Origin: Candidatus Altarchaeales archaeon
GTDB taxonomy: Archaea; Altiarchaeota; Altiarchaeia; IMC4; QMZM01
NCBI GenBank assembly: GCA_023252215.1
Contig: JAHEXG010000009.1
Coordinates: 1-33,722 of the forward strand
Reading direction: 5' to 3'
DNA: 33,722 bases
Shown: one piece after another, positions 18,164 through 26,656 of the stretch
How positions within the stretch are numbered: the first letter of the stretch is position 1
Layout of the letters: the number at the start of each line of letters is the position of its first letter
Notes under the pieces: generated by a model
Database searches by the model: none
What the model was told of the DNA's origin: nothing
Seen by the model: only the letters and a program-made list of their open reading frames with translations
Made by a program: the position numbers and the translations under genes

Positions 18164-19801
18164 TCACTCTTTATCCTTAAGCAACTCCTCAATGATCTTG
18201 GCATAAGCCGGCCGAGTTATAAACACGCCGATCAACACGCCAAGCATGGTAGTGAGAGCAAAGCCCTTGAGCATCCCCGCAACGAACGTCATAAGCGGAA
18301 GCATTACCGCAACGATCGTCGCAGCAGAGGTAAAGATAATGAAAAACGCCCTCCTGATCCTTTCAGCGACGCTGGCCGACTTCCGGGCCTGCCCTTTGGA
18401 GGCGAGGGTCTCGTCGGTTATGACTATCTGGTTGTCGACTCCGGTACCCACGGCCGCTATGATACCGGCTATAGCCGGCAGGTCTATTTCCCAGCCTATC
18501 ATCGCAGCAAGGCCTAGGACTATTATGATCTCGGAAAAGCCCGTGATTATGACTGGCGCGACTATGAAAAACTTGCGGTAGCGCAGGAATATGACCAGTG
18601 AAACGCTCAATACTCCGATGATGCCGGTAAGGAGGCTGTATCTTAGGAACTGCGCACCCAGGGATGCGGGGATAGTGGACTTGGAATCCACGTAAGCCTT
18701 CTCCGGGAGATTCCCTGACGTCAGCCACACCCTATTTTGCAGAATTTCTTTATCTGCTGCGTCCTGGCTGCTTGAGCCACCGGTTATCTGCGCAGAATAC
18801 ACGCAGTCTCCTTTGGTGTCGAAGTTGAGCCTCGGCGTGGTCTTTAGGCCGGTTACCTCCATTATCCAGGTATCTATGCTGCTGTTGCTTATATCGGTCC
18901 TTTGAGCATCTACGCCCAGGTCCTGGACCATGTTCTTCAAGCGTTCCGATATCTTGGATTCGTCTTCTGCGATTATGGTCTTTGTATAGCCCTTGCCAAG
19001 ATAGCTTCTGTAATCCGCGAGTGTCTGGTTATCGTCCCCCGCATATACTATTATAGGTATGCCTGAGCGGTTCTCTATGACTTTTCGCGCGCTGTCTCCA
19101 TAGTATATGTCCTTGCTGTTGTCCTGGCCTGCAGAAGTCGTATTGCCCATGAGGCCGTAAAGCTTGGAAGACATTAGAATCGTCGTATTCTGCGGCCGGT
19201 CTATGAACAGATCGACAGGCCGGTTCTTGGGATTGTCCGCACCGTAGAACTTGCCCTGCGCAACTCTCCCGAACCTGCATGCTCCGTCGGAATCCAATTT
19301 AAGGCCCACATACCAGCCATATCCTCCGTTGCCGGTAGAATACACGCCCGAACCCTGCGAGCTTAAGTCCACGCTTATCTCCGAACCCTGAACAGCAAGC
19401 TCGCCGTCTATCCGCTCCTCGAAATGTGCCTGCTGCTTCAGTATATCTTCTATCTTCTGTATATCCGTCATAGAAGCATTCGACAACTGTATAATAATAT
19501 ACTGATCCCCGTAGACGCTGACAGGTATGTCTTTTAATCCGAATTGATTAAGCCGGTTCTCAAGGACTCCTTTCTCGATAGTCATGACCTCAGAAGAAAC
19601 GTTATGCTCCAGCTTCAGCCAAAGCTCGGTCCCGCCCGCAAAGTCGATACCATAGGACAGGCCATTGCCCAGGCCCCAGCCGTTATCCTTGTTGCGATCG
19701 TTGAAGCTTATGACATTACATATGAGAAGTATAGAAAACAAGAGTGCAACTATCAACACCCACACCCTTATGCTCCTTGAAAGATTTTTGAGATGATCCA
19801 T
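18164..19801 (-). CDS. secD: protein export membrane protein SecD
   Basis: DFAGGTELWLKLE, AIAGIIAAVGTGVDNQIVITDE. Confidence 0.93.
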   Translation of the reverse strand: MDHLKNLSRSIRVWVLIVALLFSILLICNVISFNDRNKDNGWGLGNGLSYGIDFAGGTELWLKLEHNVSSEVMTIEKGVLENRLNQFGLKDIPVSVYGDQYIIIQLSNASMTDIQKIEDILKQQAHFEERIDGELAVQGSEISVDLSSQGSGVYSTGNGGYGWYVGLKLDSDGACRFGRVAQGKFYGADNPKNRPVDLFIDRPQNTTILMSSKLYGLMGNTTSAGQDNSKDIYYGDSARKVIENRSGIPIIVYAGDDNQTLADYRSYLGKGYTKTIIAEDESKISERLKNMVQDLGVDAQRTDISNSSIDTWIMEVTGLKTTPRLNFDTKGDCVYSAQITGGSSSQDAADKEILQNRVWLTSGNLPEKAYVDSKSTIPASLGAQFLRYSLLTGIIGVLSVSLVIFLRYRKFFIVAPVIITGFSEIIIVLGLAAMIGWEIDLPAIAGIIAAVGTGVDNQIVITDETLASKGQARKSASVAERIRRAFFIIFTSAATIVAVMLPLMTFVAGMLKGFALTTMLGVLIGVFITRPAYAKIIEELLKDKE

Positions 19802-19816
19802 GTTTTTTTTGAAAAA

Positions 19817-20938
19817 CTATCTTTTCCTGAACAAGCCTAATTTTCCGCCCTTCTCCTCCAGGTACCACTTCAATATCCCGGCATTCATAAACCAGGTACT
19901 GCAGACGTCGGCCATCAGACCTAGAAGCAGGACGGAAGCAATGCTTGTGAGAGCAGAAAGATGCGTGAACAGCTCAGACACTATGAGAACGACCAGCATC
20001 ACCACAAAAGTCGTACCGGTCATGGTCAAACCAGTCTTCACCGCCCCGTCAACCGCTTCGTTTATCTCACCCTTCCGCCGTTTAAGCATCCGGGTAGTAA
20101 GCAAAATATCCGTATCCACGGAATAACCCACCAACATGATCAACGCGACAAGCGACGCAGGCTCCATGACGATCCCCAAAAGGCTCATAAGACCGATAGA
20201 TATCACCGCATCGCATGACGCAGACAGCAGGACGGCTACTGACGGGACCACGTCCCTGAAAGCCAGCAATATGACCAAGACCATAAGGATGTAGCCGACG
20301 ATGGCGGCCTTTAATCCGTCGTTGCGCAATTTCTCCCCCAGCGTGGGCTGCATGGCGTTGACGTTGAGGTTCTTCTTTGACAACTGCACGGAAACATCCT
20401 CTTCCAGATAATACGTAAGGGCGCTGTCAAGCTCCGCCTTGTCCAGATCCAATGCAGTTATCGTAACAGTCTTGGACGCAGCATCATATTGAACGTCCAC
20501 ACCCTCTTTGAGCCTAGACGAGAGACGATCGCGCAGATTATCCGAAGGCTTCTGAGAGAGTACCGCAGAGGCCTCGTCGAACTCATGCAGAACACCGAAG
20601 TATTTTCCCAGGATACTGCTTAAGTTGCCGGCAGATATCACCGAAGTGGTGGATATGGAGACCTTGTTTTTTCCAGTCTCAAGATCTTTGCCCGAATAAA
20701 CCTTCAAGTCTTCCAGTTTCAAAGCAGAAAGATCGGACGACAGGCTCGCTACATCCTGGGGGCCCACGCTCTTATCAGTGGTCAGCTCTATAAGGGTTCC
20801 GCCTTTGAAGTCGATGCCTAAAGGCATTCCGTTGAAGTATATCACAAACAATGCCAGGACAGAGGCGACAATAGGTATGAGAATCAGTAATTTGTACGGG
20901 ACTTTCCGGGTAAGGTTGCTGTAGATGTTATCAAACAT
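19817..20938 (-). CDS. secF: protein export membrane protein SecF
   Basis: GIDFKGGTLIELT, LIMLVGYSVDTDILLTTRML; directly upstream of secD. Confidence 0.93.
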   Translation of the reverse strand: MFDNIYSNLTRKVPYKLLILIPIVASVLALFVIYFNGMPLGIDFKGGTLIELTTDKSVGPQDVASLSSDLSALKLEDLKVYSGKDLETGKNKVSISTTSVISAGNLSSILGKYFGVLHEFDEASAVLSQKPSDNLRDRLSSRLKEGVDVQYDAASKTVTITALDLDKAELDSALTYYLEEDVSVQLSKKNLNVNAMQPTLGEKLRNDGLKAAIVGYILMVLVILLAFRDVVPSVAVLLSASCDAVISIGLMSLLGIVMEPASLVALIMLVGYSVDTDILLTTRMLKRRKGEINEAVDGAVKTGLTMTGTTFVVMLVVLIVSELFTHLSALTSIASVLLLGLMADVCSTWFMNAGILKWYLEEKGGKLGLFRKR

Positions 20939-21101
20939 GTTATCTCCTGCTCAAAAAGATACTCTTGATTAGGATTTTCCAATTTAAATATAACCACTCG
21001 CCTGAAAAAAAAGACAGGACAAAAAACCCGAAAAATGCCATGCCTTTTTTACTCTCACATTCTATAATAAATTATACAAACATAAGAGAGGAGACGAAAA
21101 A

Positions 21102-21644
21102 ATGGAACTACGAATCGGAGACGCGATGACCCGCGGAGTCATATACGCGACGCCTGCGGACAACATCCAGAGGATAGCGGAAATAATGAGAAAAAACGAC
21201 ATAGACTCCGTCATAGTAATGGAAAAAAGCAAAGGCGTAGGCATAGTCACAGACACAGACATAATAGGAAAGGTAGTGGCGCCGGGCAAAGACCCAAGGA
21301 CAACCCCGGTATCACAGATAATGACCTCGCCCCTGATAACCATCACCCCGGACAAAGACGTAGACAAAGCCGCCCGCATGATGCGCGACAAAAACGTCAA
21401 AAGGCTCGTAGTCATGCAGAACGCAAAAATAGTCGGCATCATATCGGAATTCGACCTGATAAAGATAGAACCGGCACTGCACATACTCATAAAAGAACAC
21501 AGCCAATGGGACATAGCCGACATACCGATGACCGCGGGAACGCCGGTATCGGGCATATGCGAGATATGCGGCGAATACTCGGAAAACCTGGGCACAGTCG
21601 ACGGAAGACTAGTATGCGAAGACTGCTTCAAAGAAGAAGGATAA
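21102..21644 (+). CDS. CBS-domain pair protein with C-terminal zinc ribbon
   Basis: Two CBS repeats (GDAMTRGVIYATP.., VSQIMTSPLITIT..) and CEICGEYSENLGTVDGRLVCEDC. Confidence 0.9.
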   Translation: MELRIGDAMTRGVIYATPADNIQRIAEIMRKNDIDSVIVMEKSKGVGIVTDTDIIGKVVAPGKDPRTTPVSQIMTSPLITITPDKDVDKAARMMRDKNVKRLVVMQNAKIVGIISEFDLIKIEPALHILIKEHSQWDIADIPMTAGTPVSGICEICGEYSENLGTVDGRLVCEDCFKEEG

Positions 21645-21715
21645 ACACAAAACAACCGCCATCGAATCCCACCTATTTCTTTTCTTTATAGTCCACTAAT
21701 AATTACCGACACACA

Positions 21716-23254
21716 ATGAAATTCTCCATGGACTGCGAGCTCACCATGAGCAAGAAACTGGAAGGGATAAACATAGAACTGCTGCTGAACAAATCGTTCG
21801 ACCTTCTGAACAAGGGCGCACCACCCGGTGCTGGTGCTTCCATTAAAAAGTCAAGAGTTTCCGGCGACAAGGTCTTTCTGACTATCGAGTCTGGCAGGTT
21901 CGTCAGGCCCCATGACGCAGTCTTCCGTTTGAAGAATTTCCTCAGCCAGCACCTTGGAAAAGAGCATCACATAGGTGTCAAAGAAATAAATGCTTCCCAC
22001 TATGAGATCGAGTTTGAACTAGACAAAGAGCCTTTAAAGGATTTCAGCTTAACATTTCAGACAATACCTCTCCTTAAAGAGCATATGAGAAGTATGGACT
22101 TTAAAGAAAAGACCTGCCATATGCACATGATAAATTTGTCAGAGGAATTCCTTAAAAACAATTACGTCGACCGCATGATCAGCTTAATCATTGACAAGAT
22201 CAACGCCCAGCACTACGAAGGAAAAGCAGAACACTGGGAACTCATGTGGGCGTCCCCCGAAAAAAAGAACGCATGGAACAAAGACCCCACGGTCGAGATG
22301 GAGAAGGCTAACTGGATAATGCACCGCGGCCGCGGGCAGTGGATATTCGGCCCGATGGCGACAAGGATCTTGAAGACCTTCGAATCGATAGTAATGGAAG
22401 AACTCGTCACCCCCGCAGGCTTTTCCGAGATGGTATTCCCGAAAGCCGAGACATGGGACATCTGGAAAAAATCCGGCCACGCAAAAAGCATATACGGAGA
22501 GATATATTACCTGTGCCAGCCCAAGACCCGGGACAAAGAATACTGGGAAGACGTGATCGACACCTACAAGATAACAGGCGAAGTGCCACTGCACCTCATC
22601 AAAGACAAAATAAAGGAACCGATCGGGGGCATCACATACGCGCAGTGCCCGGCATTCTGGCCCTTCCTCGACGGAAGGACCATCGCGGACGAAAGTTTGC
22701 CGCTGAAGGTATTTGACCGCTCGGGAACATCCATGCGATACGAATCAGGCGGCATACACGGGATCGAGCGCGTGGATGAGTTCCACCGCATAGAACTGGT
22801 CTGGTCAGGCTACCCGGAACAAGTCCGCGAAGTGCGCAAGAAGATCGTGGACTGCTACAAACACATATTCAACGACATACTCGACCTGGAATGGCGCATG
22901 GCCTGGGTCACCCCCTGGTTCATGGCACAGGAAGGACTGGTCGGAGTAAAAGACGAATCAGAGAAGCGCGACATTGGGACGATAGACTTCGAATCATACC
23001 TGCCATACCGAGGAACACGCAAGGAATCAGAGTGGCTGGAGTTCCAGAACGCGTCGAATAATGGGGATAAGTACACCAAGGGCTTCAACGTGAAGTCGCA
23101 GAAGGGGACGGAACTATGGAGCGGGTGTACGGGGATAGGGATGGAACGCTGGCTGGCGACGTTCACGGCGCAGAAGGGATTGGATATGGAGAAGTGGCCG
23201 AAAGAATTCCTAAAACGATTCGGAGAAATCCCAACAGAAATTAAATTTTTGTAA
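21716..23254 (+). CDS. serS: seryl-tRNA synthetase, type-2 (methanogenic-type, zinc-dependent)
   Basis: 512 aa; YAQCPAFWPFLDGRTI, FHRIELVWSGYP, LWSGCTGIGMERWLATFTAQKGLD; Cys/Glu/Cys positions match the Zn ligands known for the methanogenic-type enzyme. Confidence 0.88.
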   Translation: MKFSMDCELTMSKKLEGINIELLLNKSFDLLNKGAPPGAGASIKKSRVSGDKVFLTIESGRFVRPHDAVFRLKNFLSQHLGKEHHIGVKEINASHYEIEFELDKEPLKDFSLTFQTIPLLKEHMRSMDFKEKTCHMHMINLSEEFLKNNYVDRMISLIIDKINAQHYEGKAEHWELMWASPEKKNAWNKDPTVEMEKANWIMHRGRGQWIFGPMATRILKTFESIVMEELVTPAGFSEMVFPKAETWDIWKKSGHAKSIYGEIYYLCQPKTRDKEYWEDVIDTYKITGEVPLHLIKDKIKEPIGGITYAQCPAFWPFLDGRTIADESLPLKVFDRSGTSMRYESGGIHGIERVDEFHRIELVWSGYPEQVREVRKKIVDCYKHIFNDILDLEWRMAWVTPWFMAQEGLVGVKDESEKRDIGTIDFESYLPYRGTRKESEWLEFQNASNNGDKYTKGFNVKSQKGTELWSGCTGIGMERWLATFTAQKGLDMEKWPKEFLKRFGEIPTEIKFL

Positions 23255-23318
23255 TTCAGCAGTGAGGCCGAGTCATTAGACGAATGCCTCACACGGTGCG
23301 AGCCGACGTTCGTCAGCT

Positions 23319-23354
23319 CTTGGGGAAGTGCCGACTAAAATTAAATTCTTATAA
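23319..23354 (+). pseudogene. duplicated 3'-terminal fragment of a serS-like gene
   Basis: ctt ggg gaa gtg ccg act aaa att aaa ttc tta taa = LGEVPTKIKFL* vs serS end FGEIPTEIKFL*; 26/36 nt identical, about half of the differing codons synonymous. Confidence 0.6.
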
Positions 23355-23356
23355 TG

Positions 23357-23794
23357 TTACTCTAAATACTCTTCCGGCGTCTTTATCCCGACCTCTTTTA
23401 CCTCGTCGTATTCCGAATCGTAGGTCAATAGTACGCTTCCGTACAGAAAGGAGGTTGCCAGGATCACGCTGTCCACGTATGAAAGGGTTTTTTGGTTCCG
23501 GGAGTACTGCGCCTTGAAGTATCCCGCGAGAATAGCAGTCTCAGGCGTTGTGTTCGCTACATAGAAGTTTTGGCGCATGAATAGAATGATCGTCGGTATC
23601 ATTTCCTCTTTTTTACTGCGTATGCAGACTGTGACTAGTTCCGAGAGGGTGCAGACGCTGACTACTGCTTTTAGTTCCTTGGAGACGATCTTTTCAAGGA
23701 GTACGCCGACGATGTCTTTTCCTTCTTCGGCAAAGAAATATTTCAGGAAAACGCAGGTATCAAGAAGAACCAAGTCTTCGCTTTTCCCGTCCAT
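23357..23794 (-). CDS. PIN-domain (VapC-like) toxin
   Basis: LLDTCVFLKYFF, LSELVT, YVDSVILATSFLYGSVLLTYDSEYDEV: PIN acidic residues. ORF can extend to 23821; ATG at 23794 reduces the overlap with vapB. Confidence 0.85.
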   Translation of the reverse strand: MDGKSEDLVLLDTCVFLKYFFAEEGKDIVGVLLEKIVSKELKAVVSVCTLSELVTVCIRSKKEEMIPTIILFMRQNFYVANTTPETAILAGYFKAQYSRNQKTLSYVDSVILATSFLYGSVLLTYDSEYDEVKEVGIKTPEEYLE

Positions 23795-23972
23795 AATCCT
23801 CCTCCCGCAGTTCTCTGACAACCGAGACTGCCTTTTTTTCGGATTTGAGAGCCCCTTCCAGTTCCTGAGGCTTTATCTTAGGCCTTGAGAGGACCCTTAT
23901 CTCTATGTTGCCCACGGTAAGCTGGTTCGCCCAAGGCTGCTTTAGGTCGATCAATCTCTCTGCCTTTTTCAT
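23760..23972 (-). CDS. VapB-like antitoxin (putative)
   Basis: 70-aa charged ORF overlapping the start of the PIN gene, same strand. Confidence 0.65.
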   Translation of the reverse strand: MKKAERLIDLKQPWANQLTVGNIEIRVLSRPKIKPQELEGALKSEKKAVSVVRELREEDYGREKRRLGSS

Positions 23973-24034
23973 AGTTCTTATTTTGTTTTAGGAACTTATT
24001 AACGGCCTTAGGCCAAAGAGAGTGCCTCGGAGAA

Positions 24035-24060
24035 TCGGTATGGAACGATGGCTTGCGAAT
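24035..24060 (+). pseudogene. short serS-like remnant (IGMERWLA)
   Basis: atc ggt atg gaa cga tgg ctt gcg vs serS ata ggg atg gaa cgc tgg ctg gcg: 8/8 aa identical, all 4 nt differences synonymous. Confidence 0.4.
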
Positions 24061-24098
24061 TCTGCCAGGATAACTGAATGTGTAACGGGAGAAAAAAG

Positions 24099-24758
24099 TC
24101 AATGAACCTTCATACTATCATCGCCCAATACAACCTGCCCTTCCAGGTTACTCCAAAGAGCCATTATAGAGACAAGCGATCCGGGCTCTTTTTGATCCGT
24201 CATCAACTTCATAATATTCTTCTTGGTCATATTAACGGATTTTTCAACTGCCTCTTTAACACTGTTACCTTTTAGCAGGGATATAACTATCAGATTAGAC
24301 GGCTCCAGGAATAGTTTGGCAGTCTCATCCTTGAGGGGTTTAGCAAACCATGTTCCATCGATCCAGAAAGTAAAGGGGGATCGATAGCCGATAAAGCATC
24401 CGCCGCTTTTCGTACAGGATGCGCCAAGTGAGGCTCCGGCGTAACAGGCTCGTGCATATACTATCCGGTTGCTCAGCAACTCGTGATTTACGTTCTCTTC
24501 AACGAGGATCTCTTCTACATCGTCTATCTTGTCGCCGTAGATGCGATTAGAGTCCCCGTGGGCGTTAAAGAAGATAACCGTAGGATGCTTCTCAGAGACT
24601 ATGTCTTTAAAATTCTTCTTTGTCAGGCGAGGGTTAGCCAGATCCAAAACGTTAATGTCTTTTTTCTCGGCATATTCAATCACTTCGCCTGCATAATGAT
24701 ATAAGTAGTAAGTGGCATCATCGTATGCTGGCCGGGTGACCAAGAGGCACTTTTTCAA
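24099..24758 (-). CDS. caspase/CHAT-like (caspase-haemoglobinase fold) putative cysteine protease
   Basis: 219 aa; VIFFNAHGDS (H67-G68) and IVYARACYAGASLGASC (C105) follow the His-Gly ... Ala-Cys dyad layout of clan CD peptidases. Confidence 0.7.
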   Translation of the reverse strand: MKKCLLVTRPAYDDATYYLYHYAGEVIEYAEKKDINVLDLANPRLTKKNFKDIVSEKHPTVIFFNAHGDSNRIYGDKIDDVEEILVEENVNHELLSNRIVYARACYAGASLGASCTKSGGCFIGYRSPFTFWIDGTWFAKPLKDETAKLFLEPSNLIVISLLKGNSVKEAVEKSVNMTKKNIMKLMTDQKEPGSLVSIMALWSNLEGQVVLGDDSMKVH

Positions 24759-24759
24759 A

Positions 24760-25014
24760 TTATTCGGCTAGGGTTTTGGAGAATTCACCGCTTGCAACAG
24801 CCCGGATAAACTTTAGTTGCATATCTATGAAGCTGCGGCCTATCTCATCCTCGGCTTCTACGTGCTTTTTCAGCTCCTGCTTTGTATAGACGCCCTTTCC
24901 GCCGACAGAAAACTTGTAATTCTGAGGGACGCTAACCTCCAGACGCCATAAAACAAGCTCCTTGATCTCATCATCAAGAATCTCTTTCTCCTGCTGTGTT
25001 CTCTCTTTATTCAT
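24760..25014 (-). CDS. small protein, partner of the caspase-like protein
   Basis: 84-aa ORF; ATGA overlap with the upstream 65-aa ORF; 1-nt gap to the protease ORF. Confidence 0.75.
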   Translation of the reverse strand: MNKERTQQEKEILDDEIKELVLWRLEVSVPQNYKFSVGGKGVYTKQELKKHVEAEDEIGRSFIDMQLKFIRAVASGEFSKTLAE

Positions 25015-25208
25015 ATTATTCCCACCAAAACAAGCTTATCAATGATCTTCCTGCCAAGCGAGGAATCATTCTTGACCTCGATCATTGCCGCATTCCAAGT
25101 AAAAGGCTTGCTATCGACAACAACAATGATATCATCGGCCCTGATACTTTCCGGGACATTTGCAAACACCCTCAGAAATTTAGCCCTCTTGTCCTCCATG
25201 TTAACCAT
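25011..25208 (-). CDS. small protein, first gene of the caspase-like operon
   Basis: 65-aa ORF (alternative ATG 25199) with IIVVVDSKPFTWNAAMIEVKNDSSLGRKIIDKL; ATGA overlap with the next gene. Confidence 0.75.
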   Translation of the reverse strand: MVNMEDKRAKFLRVFANVPESIRADDIIVVVDSKPFTWNAAMIEVKNDSSLGRKIIDKLVLVGII

Positions 25209-25337
25209 TTAGCGATAAATAGGATAAATACGCCTAGAAAGGATAATATATACACATAAAGGATTTATAAGACAGAACAGTTAGATACACCTATAACCCC
25301 CGTGGAAGGCGAATGCATAAATGGAGTGTGGGCTATG

Positions 25338-25374
25338 GAGCGGATGCACCCGCCAACCGGGGGGGCGGATGCTC
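25338..25374. terminator. GC-rich hairpin downstream of the CPHC thioredoxin-like gene
   Basis: GAGC...CCCGCC-aaccgggg-GGGCGG...GCTC nested arms, 11 nt after the 25385 stop codon (minus sense). Confidence 0.35.
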
Positions 25375-25384
25375 TCAAAGGGCG

Positions 25385-25924
25385 TCACATCAGTTGTTTC
25401 CTGTTCTTGTATATCAGCGCGATCATTGCTATCGCTATCAATGCCGCGAATCCTAGGATTAGCGGATCTGCTGTTGCGGCTTTTGGTTCTGGTAGCGTCG
25501 TTGTCGTGGTTGTCGGGTGGGTTGCGAGGTAGTCTGCGAGTTTTTGGTCTGGGTCGCTGCATCCGTTTTTTATGCAGTCGTTGATGGCGTTTGTCACTGC
25601 TACGTCTGTGTCTCCTTTGGCGTATCCTTCGAACATCTGGTCTCCTATGAAGGTGCCTGGGACTCCTTCTGCTGTTTTGTTGTATGCTTTGGCCATTGCG
25701 GTGAATATCTGGTTATTTGTCTGGTTGTTGAATACTTCGAAACTTTTGACTGTTAGCTGCGGGTATGTGTTTTGCATTTCCTGTATGAATGGCTTCATTT
25801 CTTCGCAGTGTGGGCATCCCTGGCCCCAGAAGAAGTATGTTGTTATTGTTCCTTTTGCGGTTTCCTGTGCAGAACATGTTGCTGCCAGGGCAGATAATGC
25901 GATAAGGATCATTAGTTTTTTCAT
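25385..25924 (-). CDS. exported thioredoxin/glutaredoxin-like protein with Thr linker and C-terminal TM
   Basis: Signal peptide, FFWGQGCPHCEEMKPF, PGTFIGDQMFEGY, TTTTTT linker, C-terminal TM and basic tail. Confidence 0.85.
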   Translation of the reverse strand: MKKLMILIALSALAATCSAQETAKGTITTYFFWGQGCPHCEEMKPFIQEMQNTYPQLTVKSFEVFNNQTNNQIFTAMAKAYNKTAEGVPGTFIGDQMFEGYAKGDTDVAVTNAINDCIKNGCSDPDQKLADYLATHPTTTTTTLPEPKAATADPLILGFAALIAIAMIALIYKNRKQLM

Positions 25925-25930
25925 TTGTTA

Positions 25931-26656
25931 TTATTGGGATTTCTTGATTAAATCTTCGGGTTTCCCGGGTTTCAAGGGTCTTCTGACTAGGAGCGCGGAT
26001 AGGGCTAATACTGCTACTGCGAGGGGTGCCAGTATTTGTGTGTTGTCTTTTTTCTCTGGCTGAGGGATGGTCGATGTTGTGGGATTTGTCGTGGTTGTGG
26101 TCTGGGCGGTAGTCGTAGTGGTCGTGGCGGTAGTCGTTGTCGTAGTAGTGGACGATGTGGTAGTGGTCGTGGTTGTTGTAGTTGTCGACGACGTGGTTGT
26201 CGTTTCCTGCGTGGTTGTCGATATCGTGTGATTGTTCTTGTATTCTTGGAGTTTTTGTCCGGGTGACGCGCATTTTTTCTCTGTGCAGTTTATTACTGCG
26301 CTTTCTATTCTTTGCTCGGTTATCCAGCTGTTGTATCCTTCTATCATGTAGTCGTCAACGAATATTGTCGGCGTGATTTTTGCTGTTTTCCCGTATGCTT
26401 CTGCCGTGTCGTAGAATAGCTGGCTGTTTTCCTGGCTTTTGCTTACTTCGAATTTTTTTAGGTCCAGTTGCGGATATTTTTTTTCCAGTGTTCCGATGAA
26501 TGGCTCTATTTCCTGGCAGTGTGCGCAGCCTATCTGCCAGAAGTAGTACATGGTCACGTTTTTGGGGGTGCTGTTCTGGTCGGTTTGTGCTGCGTTCACT
26601 GTGCAGATTAGCAGAACAAGTATGACTATTAGTGCCGGGGGAATTGTTTTTTTCAT
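25931..26656 (-). CDS. exported thioredoxin-like protein with long poly-Thr/Ser linker and C-terminal TM
   Basis: MKKTIPPALIVILVLLICTVNA signal; YFWQIGCAHCQEIEPF; ~60-aa T/S tract; C-terminal TM. ATG at 26656 overlaps the upstream stop (ATGA). Confidence 0.85.
   Translation of the reverse strand: MKKTIPPALIVILVLLICTVNAAQTDQNSTPKNVTMYYFWQIGCAHCQEIEPFIGTLEKKYPQLDLKKFEVSKSQENSQLFYDTAEAYGKTAKITPTIFVDDYMIEGYNSWITEQRIESAVINCTEKKCASPGQKLQEYKNNHTISTTTQETTTTSSTTTTTTTTTTSSTTTTTTTATTTTTTAQTTTTTNPTTSTIPQPEKKDNTQILAPLAVAVLALSALLVRRPLKPGKPEDLIKKSQ

Noticed and set aside
23258-23340. Possible tRNA or tRNA-like gene after serS, based on stems and GTTCG
   Set aside because: No consistent cloverleaf, T-arm consensus or acceptor pairing on either strand.
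26090-26225. GT-rich tract resembling a simple-sequence repeat
   Set aside because: Explained by poly-Thr/Ser coding with varied third positions; not a microsatellite by inspection.
25713-26273. 186-aa His/Asp/Asn-rich minus-strand ORF
   Set aside because: Out-of-frame reading of the ACN-repeat linker of the thioredoxin-like gene; the HDHY-rich pattern is an artefact of the codon repeat.
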